A program made the position numbers and the translations under genes. From the NCBI GenBank assembly GCA_023485185.1, contig JAMCZP010000028.1, forward strand, positions 1 through 6,380: a DNA stretch of 6,380 bases, written 5' to 3'. This document shows, one piece after another, positions 1 through 6,380 of the stretch (positions are counted from its first letter, which is position 1; each line of letters starts with the position of its first letter). Source of the stretch: Gammaproteobacteria bacterium. GTDB taxonomy: Bacteria > Pseudomonadota > Gammaproteobacteria > Pseudomonadales > Halomonadaceae. The notes beneath the pieces were generated by a model. It was not told where the DNA came from. It searched no databases and saw only the letters and a program-made list of their open reading frames with translations.

Positions 1-202
1 GTTTGATACCTACTTTAACAATCTGCTGCCAGAAACGCTGCTTCTGCTCAACGGTCATCGGTTCAAGTAGCGCCTGGTTACCGTCGCGTAGGTCTTCGCT
101 CACCCAGATGGGGGCGTGTTCCAGATCACGATCCGGCCATTGGCGATTGAAAGCAGGCACGCGCGGCGCCGGGCGATATTTGCGATGATCGAAAGCAGGC
201 AT
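1..202 (-). CDS. leuA: 2-isopropylmalate synthase, N-terminal part (partial, runs off the left edge)
   Basis: LeuA condenses acetyl-CoA with 2-oxoisovalerate to give 2-isopropylmalate, the committed step of leucine synthesis in the cytoplasm. Only the first 67 codons lie in the window. The minus strand reads [13 protein letters not shown] at the start, then [20 protein letters not shown]. The DLRDGNQ motif (residues 37-43) is the metal- and substrate-binding signature of the alpha-isopropylmalate/homocitrate synthase TIM barrel; Asp40 is the expected metal ligand. The KYRP opening and the DGNQAL form match the long (about 560-residue) LeuA type of pseudomonads and actinobacteria rather than the shorter enterobacterial enzyme. 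The ATG at 202 is preceded by AGGAA with suitable spacing. It is divergent from the Lrp-family gene at 411, which could regulate it. The catalytic remainder and C-terminal regulatory domain cannot be assessed here. Confidence 0.93.
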   Translation of the reverse strand, partial: MPAFDHRKYRPAPRVPAFNRQWPDRDLEHAPIWVSEDLRDGNQALLEPMTVEQKQRFWQQIVKVGIK

Positions 203-282
203 GATGGATTTCCTAAACATAGCAGTGTAGACATGGCAGGGTGATTGAATCGGCTGCTTGTGGCGACCGTACTAGCTCGTTC

Positions 283-311
283 ACTGTTTTTGACAGTTTA
301 CCTAGTGTAAA
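283..311. promoter_or_regulatory. Two abutting 15-bp inverted repeats, candidate operator between leuA and the Lrp-family gene
   Basis: Positions 283-297 read ACTGT-TTTTG-ACAGT and positions 297-311 read TTTAC-CTAGT-GTAAA. Each is a perfect 5-bp inverted repeat around a 5-bp centre; the two share one base and their centres are 14 bp apart. Lrp/AsnC proteins typically bind imperfect dyads of about 13-15 bp, often in tandem arrays, and often control their own gene and a divergent neighbour. The position, between leuA and an Lrp-type gene, fits. That the local regulator binds here is inference; neither dyad matches the E. coli Lrp consensus closely. Confidence 0.4.
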
Positions 312-331
312 AGGATTGTCGCGCTAGGTTC

Positions 332-361
332 TTGCGAAGATAGGGCTAATGAAGAGATAAT
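332..361 (+). promoter_or_regulatory. Candidate sigma-70 promoter of the Lrp-family gene
   Basis: TTGCGA (332-337) and GATAAT (356-361) are separated by 18 bp, giving 4/6 and 5/6 matches to the -35 and -10 consensus. Transcription would start near 368, leaving a leader of about 43 bases. The paired dyads at 283-311 lie just upstream of the -35, where an Lrp-type protein could act on this promoter. A weaker alternative is TTGTCG (316-321) with GATAGG (339-344). No convincing leuA promoter was found on the other strand. Confidence 0.4.
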
Positions 362-410
362 TGGCAGAGACTATCTTTTAAGTAAATAATTTTGGCAGGA
401 GCTGCTTTTT

Positions 411-896
411 ATGGCTGTGACGCCCCTTGTATTGGATCGGTTTGATCGACATATCTTGGATATCGTGCAGTTGGAAGGGCGCATTAGTAATCAGGAGTTG
501 GCGGATCGCATAGGGCTTTCACCTTCGCCCTGTTTGCGCCGCGTGCGCGCCTTGGAAGAGCACGGCCTGATAATACGCTACCGCGCGGAGGTGGACGCTC
601 GGCAGCTGGGTTATCAGTTAATGGCGCTACTGCATATCTCCATGGATCAGCACACGCCTGAGCGTTTTGATAATTTTGAACGTCATATACGCGAGATACC
701 CAATGTAGTCGAGTGCTTGATCATTACCGGTCAGGCGGCTGATTTTCAGCTTAAGATTTTGGTGCGGGATATGGACGACTACCAACATCTGCTGCTGCAC
801 GTGATTAACCGTATTGAAGGTGTCACCGGTGCGCATACCAGCTTCGTACTGAGGCGTGTGTTTGAGCATCGGCCAGTGCCCACGGATAAAGGTTGA
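411..896 (+). CDS. Lrp/AsnC family transcriptional regulator
   Basis: This is a DNA-binding regulator of the feast/famine family, which usually responds to amino acids and acts as dimers to higher oligomers. At 161 residues it has the normal length. Residues 9-58 form the winged-helix part: LDRFDRHILDIVQ, then ISNQELADRIGLSPSPCLRRV with the typical Ser-Pro-Cys turn at 39-41, and a basic recognition helix. Residues about 65-150 form the RAM (effector-binding, oligomerisation) domain, including ITGQAADFQLKI (104-115) where the family usually carries a G-x-x-D ligand-pocket stretch. The ATG at 411 has AGGAG at 397-401, nine bases upstream. It is divergent from leuA and followed by a RidA-family gene 108 bases downstream. 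Targets are not known; leuA, ridA and itself are the obvious candidates. It is too generic to be called lrp, decR or bkdR. Confidence 0.92.
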   Translation: MAVTPLVLDRFDRHILDIVQLEGRISNQELADRIGLSPSPCLRRVRALEEHGLIIRYRAEVDARQLGYQLMALLHISMDQHTPERFDNFERHIREIPNVVECLIITGQAADFQLKILVRDMDDYQHLLLHVINRIEGVTGAHTSFVLRRVFEHRPVPTDKG

Positions 897-908
897 TGCA
901 CAAGGCCG

Positions 909-918
909 CTAAGCTTAG
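909..918. repeat. 10-bp perfect palindrome in the lrp-ridA gap
   Basis: CTAAGCTTAG is a perfect palindrome 12 bases after the stop of the Lrp-family gene. A second, looser pair (GCTAG at 923-927 and CTAGC at 943-947) follows. Neither is GC-rich nor followed by a clean T-run, so this is not a clear terminator; a protein-binding site or chance are both possible. The rest of the 897-1004 gap holds only a possible -10-like TATACA at 982-987 without a matching -35. Confidence 0.25.
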
Positions 919-1004
919 AAAAGCTAGTTAAAAAGACACTCGCTAGCCAAGGAGTTACCAAGCGGTTTAGACTGATTTTTTTATACATTTTGGGATTTTG
1001 CACC

Positions 1005-1361
1005 ATGACTATTCAACGACACGATACAAAAGCCCGCATGAGCCGCGCTGTGATTCATCAAGGGGTGGCATATTTGTGTGGCCAGGTAGCTGGCCCTGAG
1101 GCTCGCAATGGCGATATCACAGTACAAACAGAAAGCATGCTGGCGCGAGTAGATGCGCTGTTAAAAGAGATTGGCTCAAGCCGTGAACAGTTGCTGAGCG
1201 CGACGGTTTATTTAAAAGAGGGTGGTGACGTTACCGCCATGAATGCAGTGTGGGATACCTGGGTACCCGAAGGATACGCACCGGCGCGCACCTGCGTATG
1301 CGCACCGCTCCCCTCAGATGAACTCAAAGTGGAAATTACCGTCACCGCCGCTGTGAGCTAA
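1005..1361 (+). CDS. RidA/YjgF/YER057c family protein (YoaB-like)
   Basis: RidA-family proteins are small cytosolic trimers; the archetype hydrolyses reactive enamine/imine intermediates such as 2-aminoacrylate released by PLP enzymes. The preferred start is the ATG at 1005 (118 residues, usual family length), with weak GGGA at 992-995. A TTG at 990 would add five residues (MGFCT) but has no ribosome-binding site and the extension does not look like family sequence. Visible hallmarks are [21 protein letters not shown] (9-29 region, strand pair), LLSATVYL (63-70), the MNAVWDTWV helix (79-87), YAPARTC (91-97) with Arg95 at the position of the carboxylate-binding arginine of active RidA proteins, and [10 protein letters not shown] (107-116). 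The opening TIQR...ARMS and the WDTWV helix resemble E. coli YoaB more than RidA itself. Substrate is unknown. It probably works with amino-acid metabolism, given the Lrp-type gene upstream, with which it may be co-transcribed. Confidence 0.9.
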   Translation: MTIQRHDTKARMSRAVIHQGVAYLCGQVAGPEARNGDITVQTESMLARVDALLKEIGSSREQLLSATVYLKEGGDVTAMNAVWDTWVPEGYAPARTCVCAPLPSDELKVEITVTAAVS

Positions 1362-1396
1362 CAGCTTTCTATTCACCCCTCTCGACTTACCCTTAA

Positions 1397-2260
1397 CTAT
1401 TTAACAGGCTTTTCCAGCGGAAAGCGGGTGTCGCGTAGGCTGTCTTTGATCTTCTTAAGGTGCGGTAGAAAATCTTCACCGCGCCTTAAGGTAACGCCTG
1501 TGGCCAGCGCATCAATCAGCGTTAACTGAATGACGCGTGAGGTCATCGGCATGTAGTGGTCGGTGTCTTCGGGCGTGGCAACATTTAGTGTAGCGGTACA
1601 CTCATTAGCTAGAGGGGAGTTAGGCGCGGTAATACCAAGTACCACCGCGCCAGCGTCTCGGGCAAGGCGGGCAATATCCACCAACTCCCGGGTGCGTCCG
1701 GTGTAGGAGATAATCACCACCACATCCCCTGTATGACACGCTGCCGCCACCATGCGCTGCATCAGTACATCAATGTAGGCCATCACCGGTAGGTTAAAGC
1801 GGAAGAACTTATGTTGGGCATCTTGGGCAACAGCCCCGGAAGCGCCTAAACCAAAAATGTGAATCTGCTTAGCCTGAGTGAGATAGTCAACCATGCGCTC
1901 AACGGCGGTGATATCAATTTCACGCTGGGCTTCATCCAGGGCCGCAATGGTAGCGCCAAAAATTTTGTGGGTGTACTGAGTAGCAGAGTCGCCGGGTTCC
2001 ACTGCCCGCGTCACATAAGGGGTGCCGCCTGCTAAGCTTTGGGCAAGTTTGATTTTAAAATCTGGGTAGCCTTTGGCGCCAAAATTGCGACAAAAACGGT
2101 TGACTGTTGGTTCGCTCACGCTGGCTGCCTGGGCCAAGCTAGCAATACTAAGGCTGGTGGCTAACGTTGGGTCCTCAAGAATTACATTGGCGACTTTACG
2201 CTCCGAGCGGTTGAGTTCTTCTAGACGTTCGCGTAAGCGGTCAAGTAAGTCATGAGCCAT
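1397..2260 (-). CDS. hexR: HexR, MurR/RpiR-family regulator of central carbon metabolism
   Basis: HexR represses (and in some bacteria activates) glucose and Entner-Doudoroff genes such as zwf, edd, glk and gap, and releases DNA on binding 2-keto-3-deoxy-6-phosphogluconate (KDPG). The 287-residue protein has the family layout: an N-terminal RpiR helix-turn-helix (about 1-77, with [20 protein letters not shown] at 38-57) and a C-terminal SIS sugar-phosphate domain (about 125-255). [10 protein letters not shown] (135-144) and [11 protein letters not shown] (183-193) are the SIS ligand loops; Ser141 and Ser185 correspond to serines reported for KDPG binding in Pseudomonas HexR, and Arg55 and Arg58 to its DNA-contacting arginines. 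[11 protein letters not shown] and TLRRG are also HexR-like. The ATG at 2260 overlaps the preceding EAL gene by 11 bases, with GGAG seven bases upstream. No zwf, edd, glk or gap gene is in the window, which is unlike the common hexR-zwf arrangement. Confidence 0.93.
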   Translation of the reverse strand: MAHDLLDRLRERLEELNRSERKVANVILEDPTLATSLSIASLAQAASVSEPTVNRFCRNFGAKGYPDFKIKLAQSLAGGTPYVTRAVEPGDSATQYTHKIFGATIAALDEAQREIDITAVERMVDYLTQAKQIHIFGLGASGAVAQDAQHKFFRFNLPVMAYIDVLMQRMVAAACHTGDVVVIISYTGRTRELVDIARLARDAGAVVLGITAPNSPLANECTATLNVATPEDTDHYMPMTSRVIQLTLIDALATGVTLRRGEDFLPHLKKIKDSLRDTRFPLEKPVK

Positions 2261-4016
2261 TGATGATCTCCGGGTGAGGTGTGGAACTAAGTGGCTTCCA
2301 TTCAGTGCACCATGTCACAAATGCTTCCGCCGGTAGTGGTCGGGCATAAAAATAACCTTGCGCAGCTTCACAGCCGATGGAACCCAAGTACGCTGCTTGT
2401 GCTGAGGTTTCAATGCCCTCGGCCACCACATCGCAGCCTACGCTGTGGGCTAATTGTGTGATGGTGTGCGCTAGTTGGCGGTCAATTTCATTGGTTTCAA
2501 GATCCCTAACAAAGGCACGATCAATCTTTAACGTCGAGAAGGGCAGAGTTTTAATATAGGCCAGCGACGATTGACCAGTGCCAAAGTCGTCAATGGCAAC
2601 GGCTATATTCATATCGGCTAATTGGGCAAGCTGCTGCCGTGCGTGATTCATATCGCTCATTAGCCCCGATTCGGTCACTTCAAGGGCTAAAAAACGTTCG
2701 GGAATTTGCTGCTCTGCTAAGCGCGCCAGCAGTTGTTGGGCAAAGTCTTTGCGTGTTAACTGGCGTGCGGCTACGTTGACAGCAACGTGGAAGTCGTCAT
2801 TAAGTAGACCCAGCGCACGCCATTTAATGATATGGCGCATAGCTTCATCAAGCACCCAGTCACCTATTAAGAGAATATCACCACTGGCTTCTGCTAGCGG
2901 AATAAACTCGCTAGGTGAAATAAGACCGAGCTCAGGGTGCTGCCAGCGTAGCAGAGCTTCTGCGCCAAGAATTTTGTGATCAGCCAGCGAGATTTTAGGC
3001 TGAAAGGCAAGTGACATCTCACCACGCTGGGTAGCGCCACGAATGGCCTGTTGTAGATGCAACTGATGGCGCTGCTTCTCTTCCAGCGCTGGGGTGTAGC
3101 ACTGAACAAGTAGCGACGCCTGAGGTGGCAACGCTAGTGCTGCCATGTGAACCAATCTTTCAGTGTCAAAGTTGCCTTGGGCTCCGCTAATCCCAATGCG
3201 TGCGTTTACGGGGAGTAGGAGATCACCTAGCGCCTGATCTTGCTCGAAAAATTCAAGTATCCGATCAGCTAATTGAAGTAGCTTGTCTTGATTAGCCGTC
3301 GGTGTGATGACCAGTAGCTCACTACCGCCCCATAAACCAAGCAGGCAGTCAGCGTCGAGTGCTTGGCGAAGCTGCTGACTGATAAAGTACAGCAACTGGT
3401 CGGCTATCCGATAACCGTGCAGCCGCACAATATCATCCAGGCGATCAAGGGCGATAAACAGAAGCCCTGTTTCAGAGGCTTGTAGTGAGGCCGCTTGAAG
3501 GGCTTGATCTAATCCACGCCGGTTGGGCAGCTGTGTAATCGGGTCGGTGCGTGACTGACGATCTAGCTCTTGGGTGCGCTTAGCAATCATCAACTCTAGG
3601 TAATCAGCTTGTTTGTCGCGCATTTGGTAGCGGTGCTCAACGTTAAGCGTGTTGCGTATCCGCTGCAGGACTTCATCTTGCTTGAAAGGCTTGGTGATGA
3701 AGTCACGTACTCCCATGGCGAGAGCGCGCTGGCGAGTGTCATCATCAATTTGAGCTGTCAGTACAATGATCGGCGGCATCTGCTCGGCGAAGTGCTTGCG
3801 TAATCCATTAATAACCGCATAGCCATCTAAATGTGGCATGCGGATATCTAAAAGCAGCAAGTCTGGTAAATGCTGTTGGCAGTGGGCAATTACTTCTCGG
3901 GGGTCATTAATGCCATGAACATTTTCGAAGCCATACTCATCAAGCAAATCGAGAATTAATGCAATGTTGATCGTGTTGTCGTCGACCACTAATAGGTGTT
4001 TTTCGGTAAGGCTCAC
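2250..4016 (-). CDS. Response regulator with REC, degenerate GGDEF and EAL domains; probable c-di-GMP phosphodiesterase
   Basis: The predicted role is phosphorylation-controlled hydrolysis of c-di-GMP to pGpG in the cytoplasm. REC (about 1-125) has Asp12/Asp13, phospho-acceptor Asp57 (LLLLDIRMP), Thr87 and Lys109, so it should be phosphorylatable. A helical linker (about 128-155) leads to a GGDEF domain (about 158-305) whose signature is GGSEL (230-234), with Ser for the catalytic acid; the metal/GTP segment ([15 protein letters not shown], 187-201) lacks the usual D-x-D and N-D residues, and no RxxD inhibitory site precedes it. This domain should not make c-di-GMP. The EAL domain (about 325-575) looks complete: E353-A-L, N414, E446, DD476-477, K497, E533 and Q553. 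The start is GTG at 4016, overlapping the kinase stop by four bases (GTGA) with AAGGAAGG just upstream. The kinase is the likely phosphodonor. No membrane segment is seen. Confidence 0.92.
   Translation of the reverse strand: MSLTEKHLLVVDDNTINIALILDLLDEYGFENVHGINDPREVIAHCQQHLPDLLLLDIRMPHLDGYAVINGLRKHFAEQMPPIIVLTAQIDDDTRQRALAMGVRDFITKPFKQDEVLQRIRNTLNVEHRYQMRDKQADYLELMIAKRTQELDRQSRTDPITQLPNRRGLDQALQAASLQASETGLLFIALDRLDDIVRLHGYRIADQLLYFISQQLRQALDADCLLGLWGGSELLVITPTANQDKLLQLADRILEFFEQDQALGDLLLPVNARIGISGAQGNFDTERLVHMAALALPPQASLLVQCYTPALEEKQRHQLHLQQAIRGATQRGEMSLAFQPKISLADHKILGAEALLRWQHPELGLISPSEFIPLAEASGDILLIGDWVLDEAMRHIIKWRALGLLNDDFHVAVNVAARQLTRKDFAQQLLARLAEQQIPERFLALEVTESGLMSDMNHARQQLAQLADMNIAVAIDDFGTGQSSLAYIKTLPFSTLKIDRAFVRDLETNEIDRQLAHTITQLAHSVGCDVVAEGIETSAQAAYLGSIGCEAAQGYFYARPLPAEAFVTWCTEWKPLSSTPHPEIINGS
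2268..2272 (-). promoter_or_regulatory. Shine-Dalgarno site of hexR inside the upstream gene
   Basis: The minus strand reads CGGAG seven bases before the hexR ATG at 2260 and lies within the last codons of the EAL gene, whose TGA is at 2252-2250. This supports the hexR start and indicates that translation of the two genes is coupled. Confidence 0.65.
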
Positions 4017-6256
4017 GGCGCCTTCCTTAACGCAGGACGTAAGTACTGGTTGAGCGTTTTACTGAGTGTGTCAATATCAATAGGTTTGGTGAGGTAATCG
4101 GCAAATCCGGCAGCTAAGCTATAACGCAGGTCGCGCTCCATGGCGTTGGCAGACAGTGCAACAACATTGATATGTTTGAGTCTGGGATCTTGTTGCATCA
4201 CCGCTAGCGCTTGGTAACCGTTCATGCCGGGTAAATGAATATCCATGAGTACTAAATCGGGCGCTGAGTGATGCATGATTTCAAGTCCCAGTTCAGCGTT
4301 AGCCACTGTCTGAAGCTGTATATGGGAGAAATCTGCAACAATATCTTTCATCAGCCGCTGGTTGGTTGGGTTGTCTTCAATGTATAGCAACTGAAAAATG
4401 TGCTCTTCATTGCCTTGCACTTCTTTAGGAGTACTCGAAGGCACGTGTTCTGGAAGAGCGTTTGGTTCGGCAAGGGGTAATGTAAACCAAAAAGTTGAGC
4501 CTTCACCTGGCGTGCTATCAACTCCGATGCGCCCTTGCATACGGCCAATTAATTCGCGAGTAATAGCTAAGCCGATTCCTGTGCCTTCGACCGCCTCATG
4601 CTCGGCACCAAGGCGATTAAAGGGTTCAAACAATTCATGCTGCCGCTCAGCCGCAATCCCTTTTCCCGAGTCAGTAACGCTTATACGTACTTCTTCGTTT
4701 AGTTGCGTAATCGCAATATGGATAGTGCCCCGGAGGCTATTATATTTAATCGCATTAGAAAGCAGGTTAAGCATTACCTGCTTGGTGCGCGTGTAGTCAG
4801 CGCTTACCTGGCAGTTAAGTGGCATTAGCTTGCGAGTTAACGTAATGCCAGCGGCTTCAATGTTAGCTTCAAGGGTGCTGCATGCGTCGTTAATGACATT
4901 GGCAATCGCGATAGTTTCAATCGAGAGCGTCAGATGCCCGGCTTCAATTCTAGCCAGATCCAGTATTTCATTGATTAAATTCAGTAAGTGCTGGCCACTT
5001 TTTTCAATTTGTCCTATCTGGCGCTGTTGTTTTTCGCTTAGTGGATCGCGCCTTCCTTTAGCTAGCAACTGGGAAAAGCCAATAATCGCATTGAGCGGGG
5101 TACGTAGCTCATGACTCATGGACGAGAGAAATTCACTTTTCGCCCGATTGGCCGTTTCAGCTTGATCTCGAGCAACAGCTAAGTCACGCATTACCAGTTC
5201 GCGCTCGGCCATCTGGCTGTAAAGGTTGATGAGCAGTGCACAGGTATCGGTAAATGGTTGAAGCCAATCTAACAGCGCTTGGTTTAACGGCTGCTTGCTG
5301 TTGGCAATGGCGTACATACCGATAAGCCGTTCACCGCTAAAGATAGGTACGCCTAGATAGTTGTGGAGAATCGGGTGCCCAGGGGGGAAGCCGCCGCGCT
5401 TGGTATGGTTGTAAACATCGTTGGTCATAATGACTTCACCATGCGCAAATACCCGGCCCAATAATGACCTGGGGTTGGTGAGGGTCATATCGCCGCTGCG
5501 CAGCCGTTCCATCAACTGGCGCGACTCTTCGCTCCACGATAAATCAGTTATCGCATGGATTTTAAGTGCGTTAGTGGTGTTGGTGGGCATGACCTCACCA
5601 ATCAGCGCATAGTCACTATCAGTCAGCTCGCGCAGAGCCTCCATCAAGAATATCCACAATCGTTTTCCTGACATTAGCGCTTGGTAATCGGTAATACCTT
5701 GATGGAGTACTTTGAGGAGGTCTTGCTCTTTATGCATCCTGCGAGCAGAGCGGGTCAGATCGATTTGTAGCTTATGCTGGCGGAGTAGCTCTTCCACCTG
5801 GCCGGCCAAACTACCCAACAGCTTCAAATCGCGCTCACTAAAGTGGCGAGGCTGGCGGTCAATTAAGCACAATGTACCCACTGCCAAACCATCGAATGGC
5901 CTTAACGGGTAGCCTGCATAAAAGCGGATATGGGGCTGTTCGCCAACCAAAGGATTGTCTGTAAAGCGCTCGTCTTGAAGCGTGTCCTCAATGACTAAAG
6001 GGGCATCATAGGCGACAGCATGGGCGCAGAAAGAGACCTCGCGGCTGGTTTCACTCACGTCAAGACCTTGATGTGATTTAAACCATTGGCGCTCTTTATC
6101 GACTAACGAGACTAACGCAATAGGCACTTCAAAAAGATCACGAGCCAATTGCGTCATGCGCTCAAAGGCCATTTCGAGGGGCGTATCTAAAACCTGTAAA
6201 GCATGCAAGGCCGCTAGGCATTCTGCTTCATTATGAGGAGTATCTGGGGCTTGCAT
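4013..6256 (-). CDS. Soluble hybrid histidine kinase (GAF-GAF-HisKA-HATPase-REC)
   Basis: This is a sensor kinase expected to autophosphorylate and pass phosphate to receivers. Order: GAF1 (about 20-158; ALVSLVDKERQWFKS, SFCAHAV, RFYAGYPLR, GTLCLIDR); helix; GAF2 (about 180-345; RSLLGRVF, GGFPPGHPILHNYLGVPI); coiled-coil linker (about 347-375); HisKA with His382 in MSHELRTPLNAIIGF; HATPase_c with N-box NLLSNAIKYN (Asn501), DSGKGI (529-534), LFEPF (542-546) and GTGIGLAI (558-565); and REC (about 620-742) with Glu627/Asp628, phospho-acceptor Asp672, Ser702 and Lys724. All catalytic motifs look intact. There is no signal peptide or membrane span, so it senses an internal signal through the GAF domains; the ligand cannot be deduced. 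No Hpt domain is present. The ATG at 6256 follows GGAAAGG. It is the first gene of an apparent operon with the EAL regulator and hexR. Confidence 0.93.
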   Translation of the reverse strand: MQAPDTPHNEAECLAALHALQVLDTPLEMAFERMTQLARDLFEVPIALVSLVDKERQWFKSHQGLDVSETSREVSFCAHAVAYDAPLVIEDTLQDERFTDNPLVGEQPHIRFYAGYPLRPFDGLAVGTLCLIDRQPRHFSERDLKLLGSLAGQVEELLRQHKLQIDLTRSARRMHKEQDLLKVLHQGITDYQALMSGKRLWIFLMEALRELTDSDYALIGEVMPTNTTNALKIHAITDLSWSEESRQLMERLRSGDMTLTNPRSLLGRVFAHGEVIMTNDVYNHTKRGGFPPGHPILHNYLGVPIFSGERLIGMYAIANSKQPLNQALLDWLQPFTDTCALLINLYSQMAERELVMRDLAVARDQAETANRAKSEFLSSMSHELRTPLNAIIGFSQLLAKGRRDPLSEKQQRQIGQIEKSGQHLLNLINEILDLARIEAGHLTLSIETIAIANVINDACSTLEANIEAAGITLTRKLMPLNCQVSADYTRTKQVMLNLLSNAIKYNSLRGTIHIAITQLNEEVRISVTDSGKGIAAERQHELFEPFNRLGAEHEAVEGTGIGLAITRELIGRMQGRIGVDSTPGEGSTFWFTLPLAEPNALPEHVPSSTPKEVQGNEEHIFQLLYIEDNPTNQRLMKDIVADFSHIQLQTVANAELGLEIMHHSAPDLVLMDIHLPGMNGYQALAVMQQDPRLKHINVVALSANAMERDLRYSLAAGFADYLTKPIDIDTLSKTLNQYLRPALRKAP
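4021..4028 (-). promoter_or_regulatory. Shine-Dalgarno site supporting the GTG start of the REC-GGDEF-EAL gene
   Basis: The minus strand reads AAGGAAGG followed by CGCC and the GTG at 4016. It lies inside the 3' end of the kinase gene, so the GTG is a credible start and translation is probably coupled through the 4-base GTGA overlap. No upstream ATG is better placed. Confidence 0.7.
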
Positions 6257-6299
6257 GGCCTTTCCAAAACAGTGAATTAATAAAACATACCATAAGGAC

Positions 6300-6308
6300 G
6301 TTATAACA
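6300..6308 (-). promoter_or_regulatory. Candidate extended -10 promoter of the kinase-EAL-hexR operon
   Basis: On the minus strand 6308-6300 reads TGTTATAAC, an extended -10 (TGn) joined to TATAAC, which matches five of six consensus bases. No good -35 is found at 16-18 bp, which an extended -10 can tolerate. Transcription would begin near 6293, giving a leader of about 37 bases before the ATG at 6256. Other AT-rich hexamers nearby (TATGTT, TATGGT) make the exact choice uncertain. Confidence 0.4.
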
Positions 6309-6311
6309 ATA

Positions 6312-6329
6312 GGTAATTAACTACCGGTA
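6312..6329. promoter_or_regulatory. Symmetrical sequence just upstream of the candidate operon promoter
   Basis: The plus strand reads GGTAATTAACTACC (6312-6325; GGTA and TACC arms) overlapping the perfect 8-bp palindrome TACCGGTA (6322-6329). It sits in the -20 to -40 area of the candidate promoter at 6300-6308, where a regulator could bind. The GTAATTAA part resembles one half of the HexR site as remembered from other gammaproteobacteria, but the other half does not match. The rest of 6330-6380 is AT-rich with no gene recognised. Confidence 0.25.
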
Positions 6330-6380
6330 AATAATTCATAAGCTTTAACCGACTCCTAAAAGTTTTATTAGCCAGCGGCG

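Noticed and set aside
190..234. Leucine-containing minus-strand frame starting at 234 (MSTLLCLGN), possible leuA attenuation leader
   Set aside because: No ribosome-binding site, the frame runs on into leuA in another phase, and no terminator/antiterminator pair is visible.
392..410. Sigma-54-like TTGGCAGGAGCTGC before the Lrp-family gene
   Set aside because: The GG and GC elements are eight rather than ten bases apart, and the stretch contains the ribosome-binding site.
949..954. Strong Shine-Dalgarno-like AAGGAG in the lrp-ridA gap
   Set aside because: No ATG, GTG or TTG lies at usable distance downstream, so it does not start a gene.
990..1004. TTG start extending the RidA-family protein by five residues
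   Set aside because: No ribosome-binding site precedes the TTG, and the added MGFCT does not look like family sequence; the ATG at 1005 begins the conserved TIQR stretch.
1350..1372. Possible terminator between the convergent ridA and hexR genes (GCTGT-GAGCTA-ACAGC then TTTCTATT)
   Set aside because: The stem is only five pairs, overlaps the ridA stop codon, and the T-run is interrupted; no better hairpin exists in the 35-base gap.
4398..4796. Plus-strand 132-codon open frame inside the kinase gene
   Set aside because: Composition is typical of an antisense shadow (Ser/Arg/Pro rich), with no recognisable domain, and it lies opposite the conserved HATPase region.
6301..6339. 12-codon minus-strand reading frame (MNYLPVVNYLLL) upstream of the kinase, possible leader peptide
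   Set aside because: The nearest AGGAG (6357-6353) is 13 bases away, too far, and the frame runs through the likely promoter of the operon.

Overview
The window looks like a gammaproteobacterial chromosome, most likely Halomonadaceae (Halomonas/Vreelandella). This rests on remembered protein character (long-form LeuA, a HexR close to the Pseudomonas protein) and on moderate base composition; no search was run, so the genus is an inference. No mobile element, RNA gene, CRISPR array or integration scar was seen. Coding density is high and no gene-free stretch exceeds about 210 bases.

Left part (1-1361): the 5' end of leuA (2-isopropylmalate synthase) runs leftward off the window. It is divergent from an Lrp/AsnC-family regulator (411-896), which is followed on the same strand by a small RidA/YjgF-family protein (best start 1005, end 1361). 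The 208-base leuA-lrp gap holds two abutting 15-bp inverted repeats, plausible operators for the Lrp-type protein. The three genes together suggest amino-acid metabolism: leucine synthesis, an amino-acid-responsive regulator and an imine/enamine deaminase-type protein.

Right part (1397-6256): three leftward genes overlap end to start. In transcription order they are a soluble hybrid histidine kinase (GAF-GAF-HisKA-HATPase-REC, 747 aa), a response regulator with REC, a degenerate GGDEF and a complete-looking EAL domain (588 aa, GTG start), and hexR (287 aa), an RpiR-type regulator of central sugar metabolism. The overlaps are 4 and 11 bases, each downstream gene has its own Shine-Dalgarno sequence, and a candidate extended -10 promoter lies about 45 bases upstream of the kinase start. 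This implies one operon in which a cytosolic sensor controls c-di-GMP breakdown, co-expressed with the KDPG-responsive regulator of the Entner-Doudoroff/glucose pathway.

The most notable point is this arrangement: a c-di-GMP phosphodiesterase two-component system translationally coupled to hexR. All the individual protein families are known. No wholly new system is visible.
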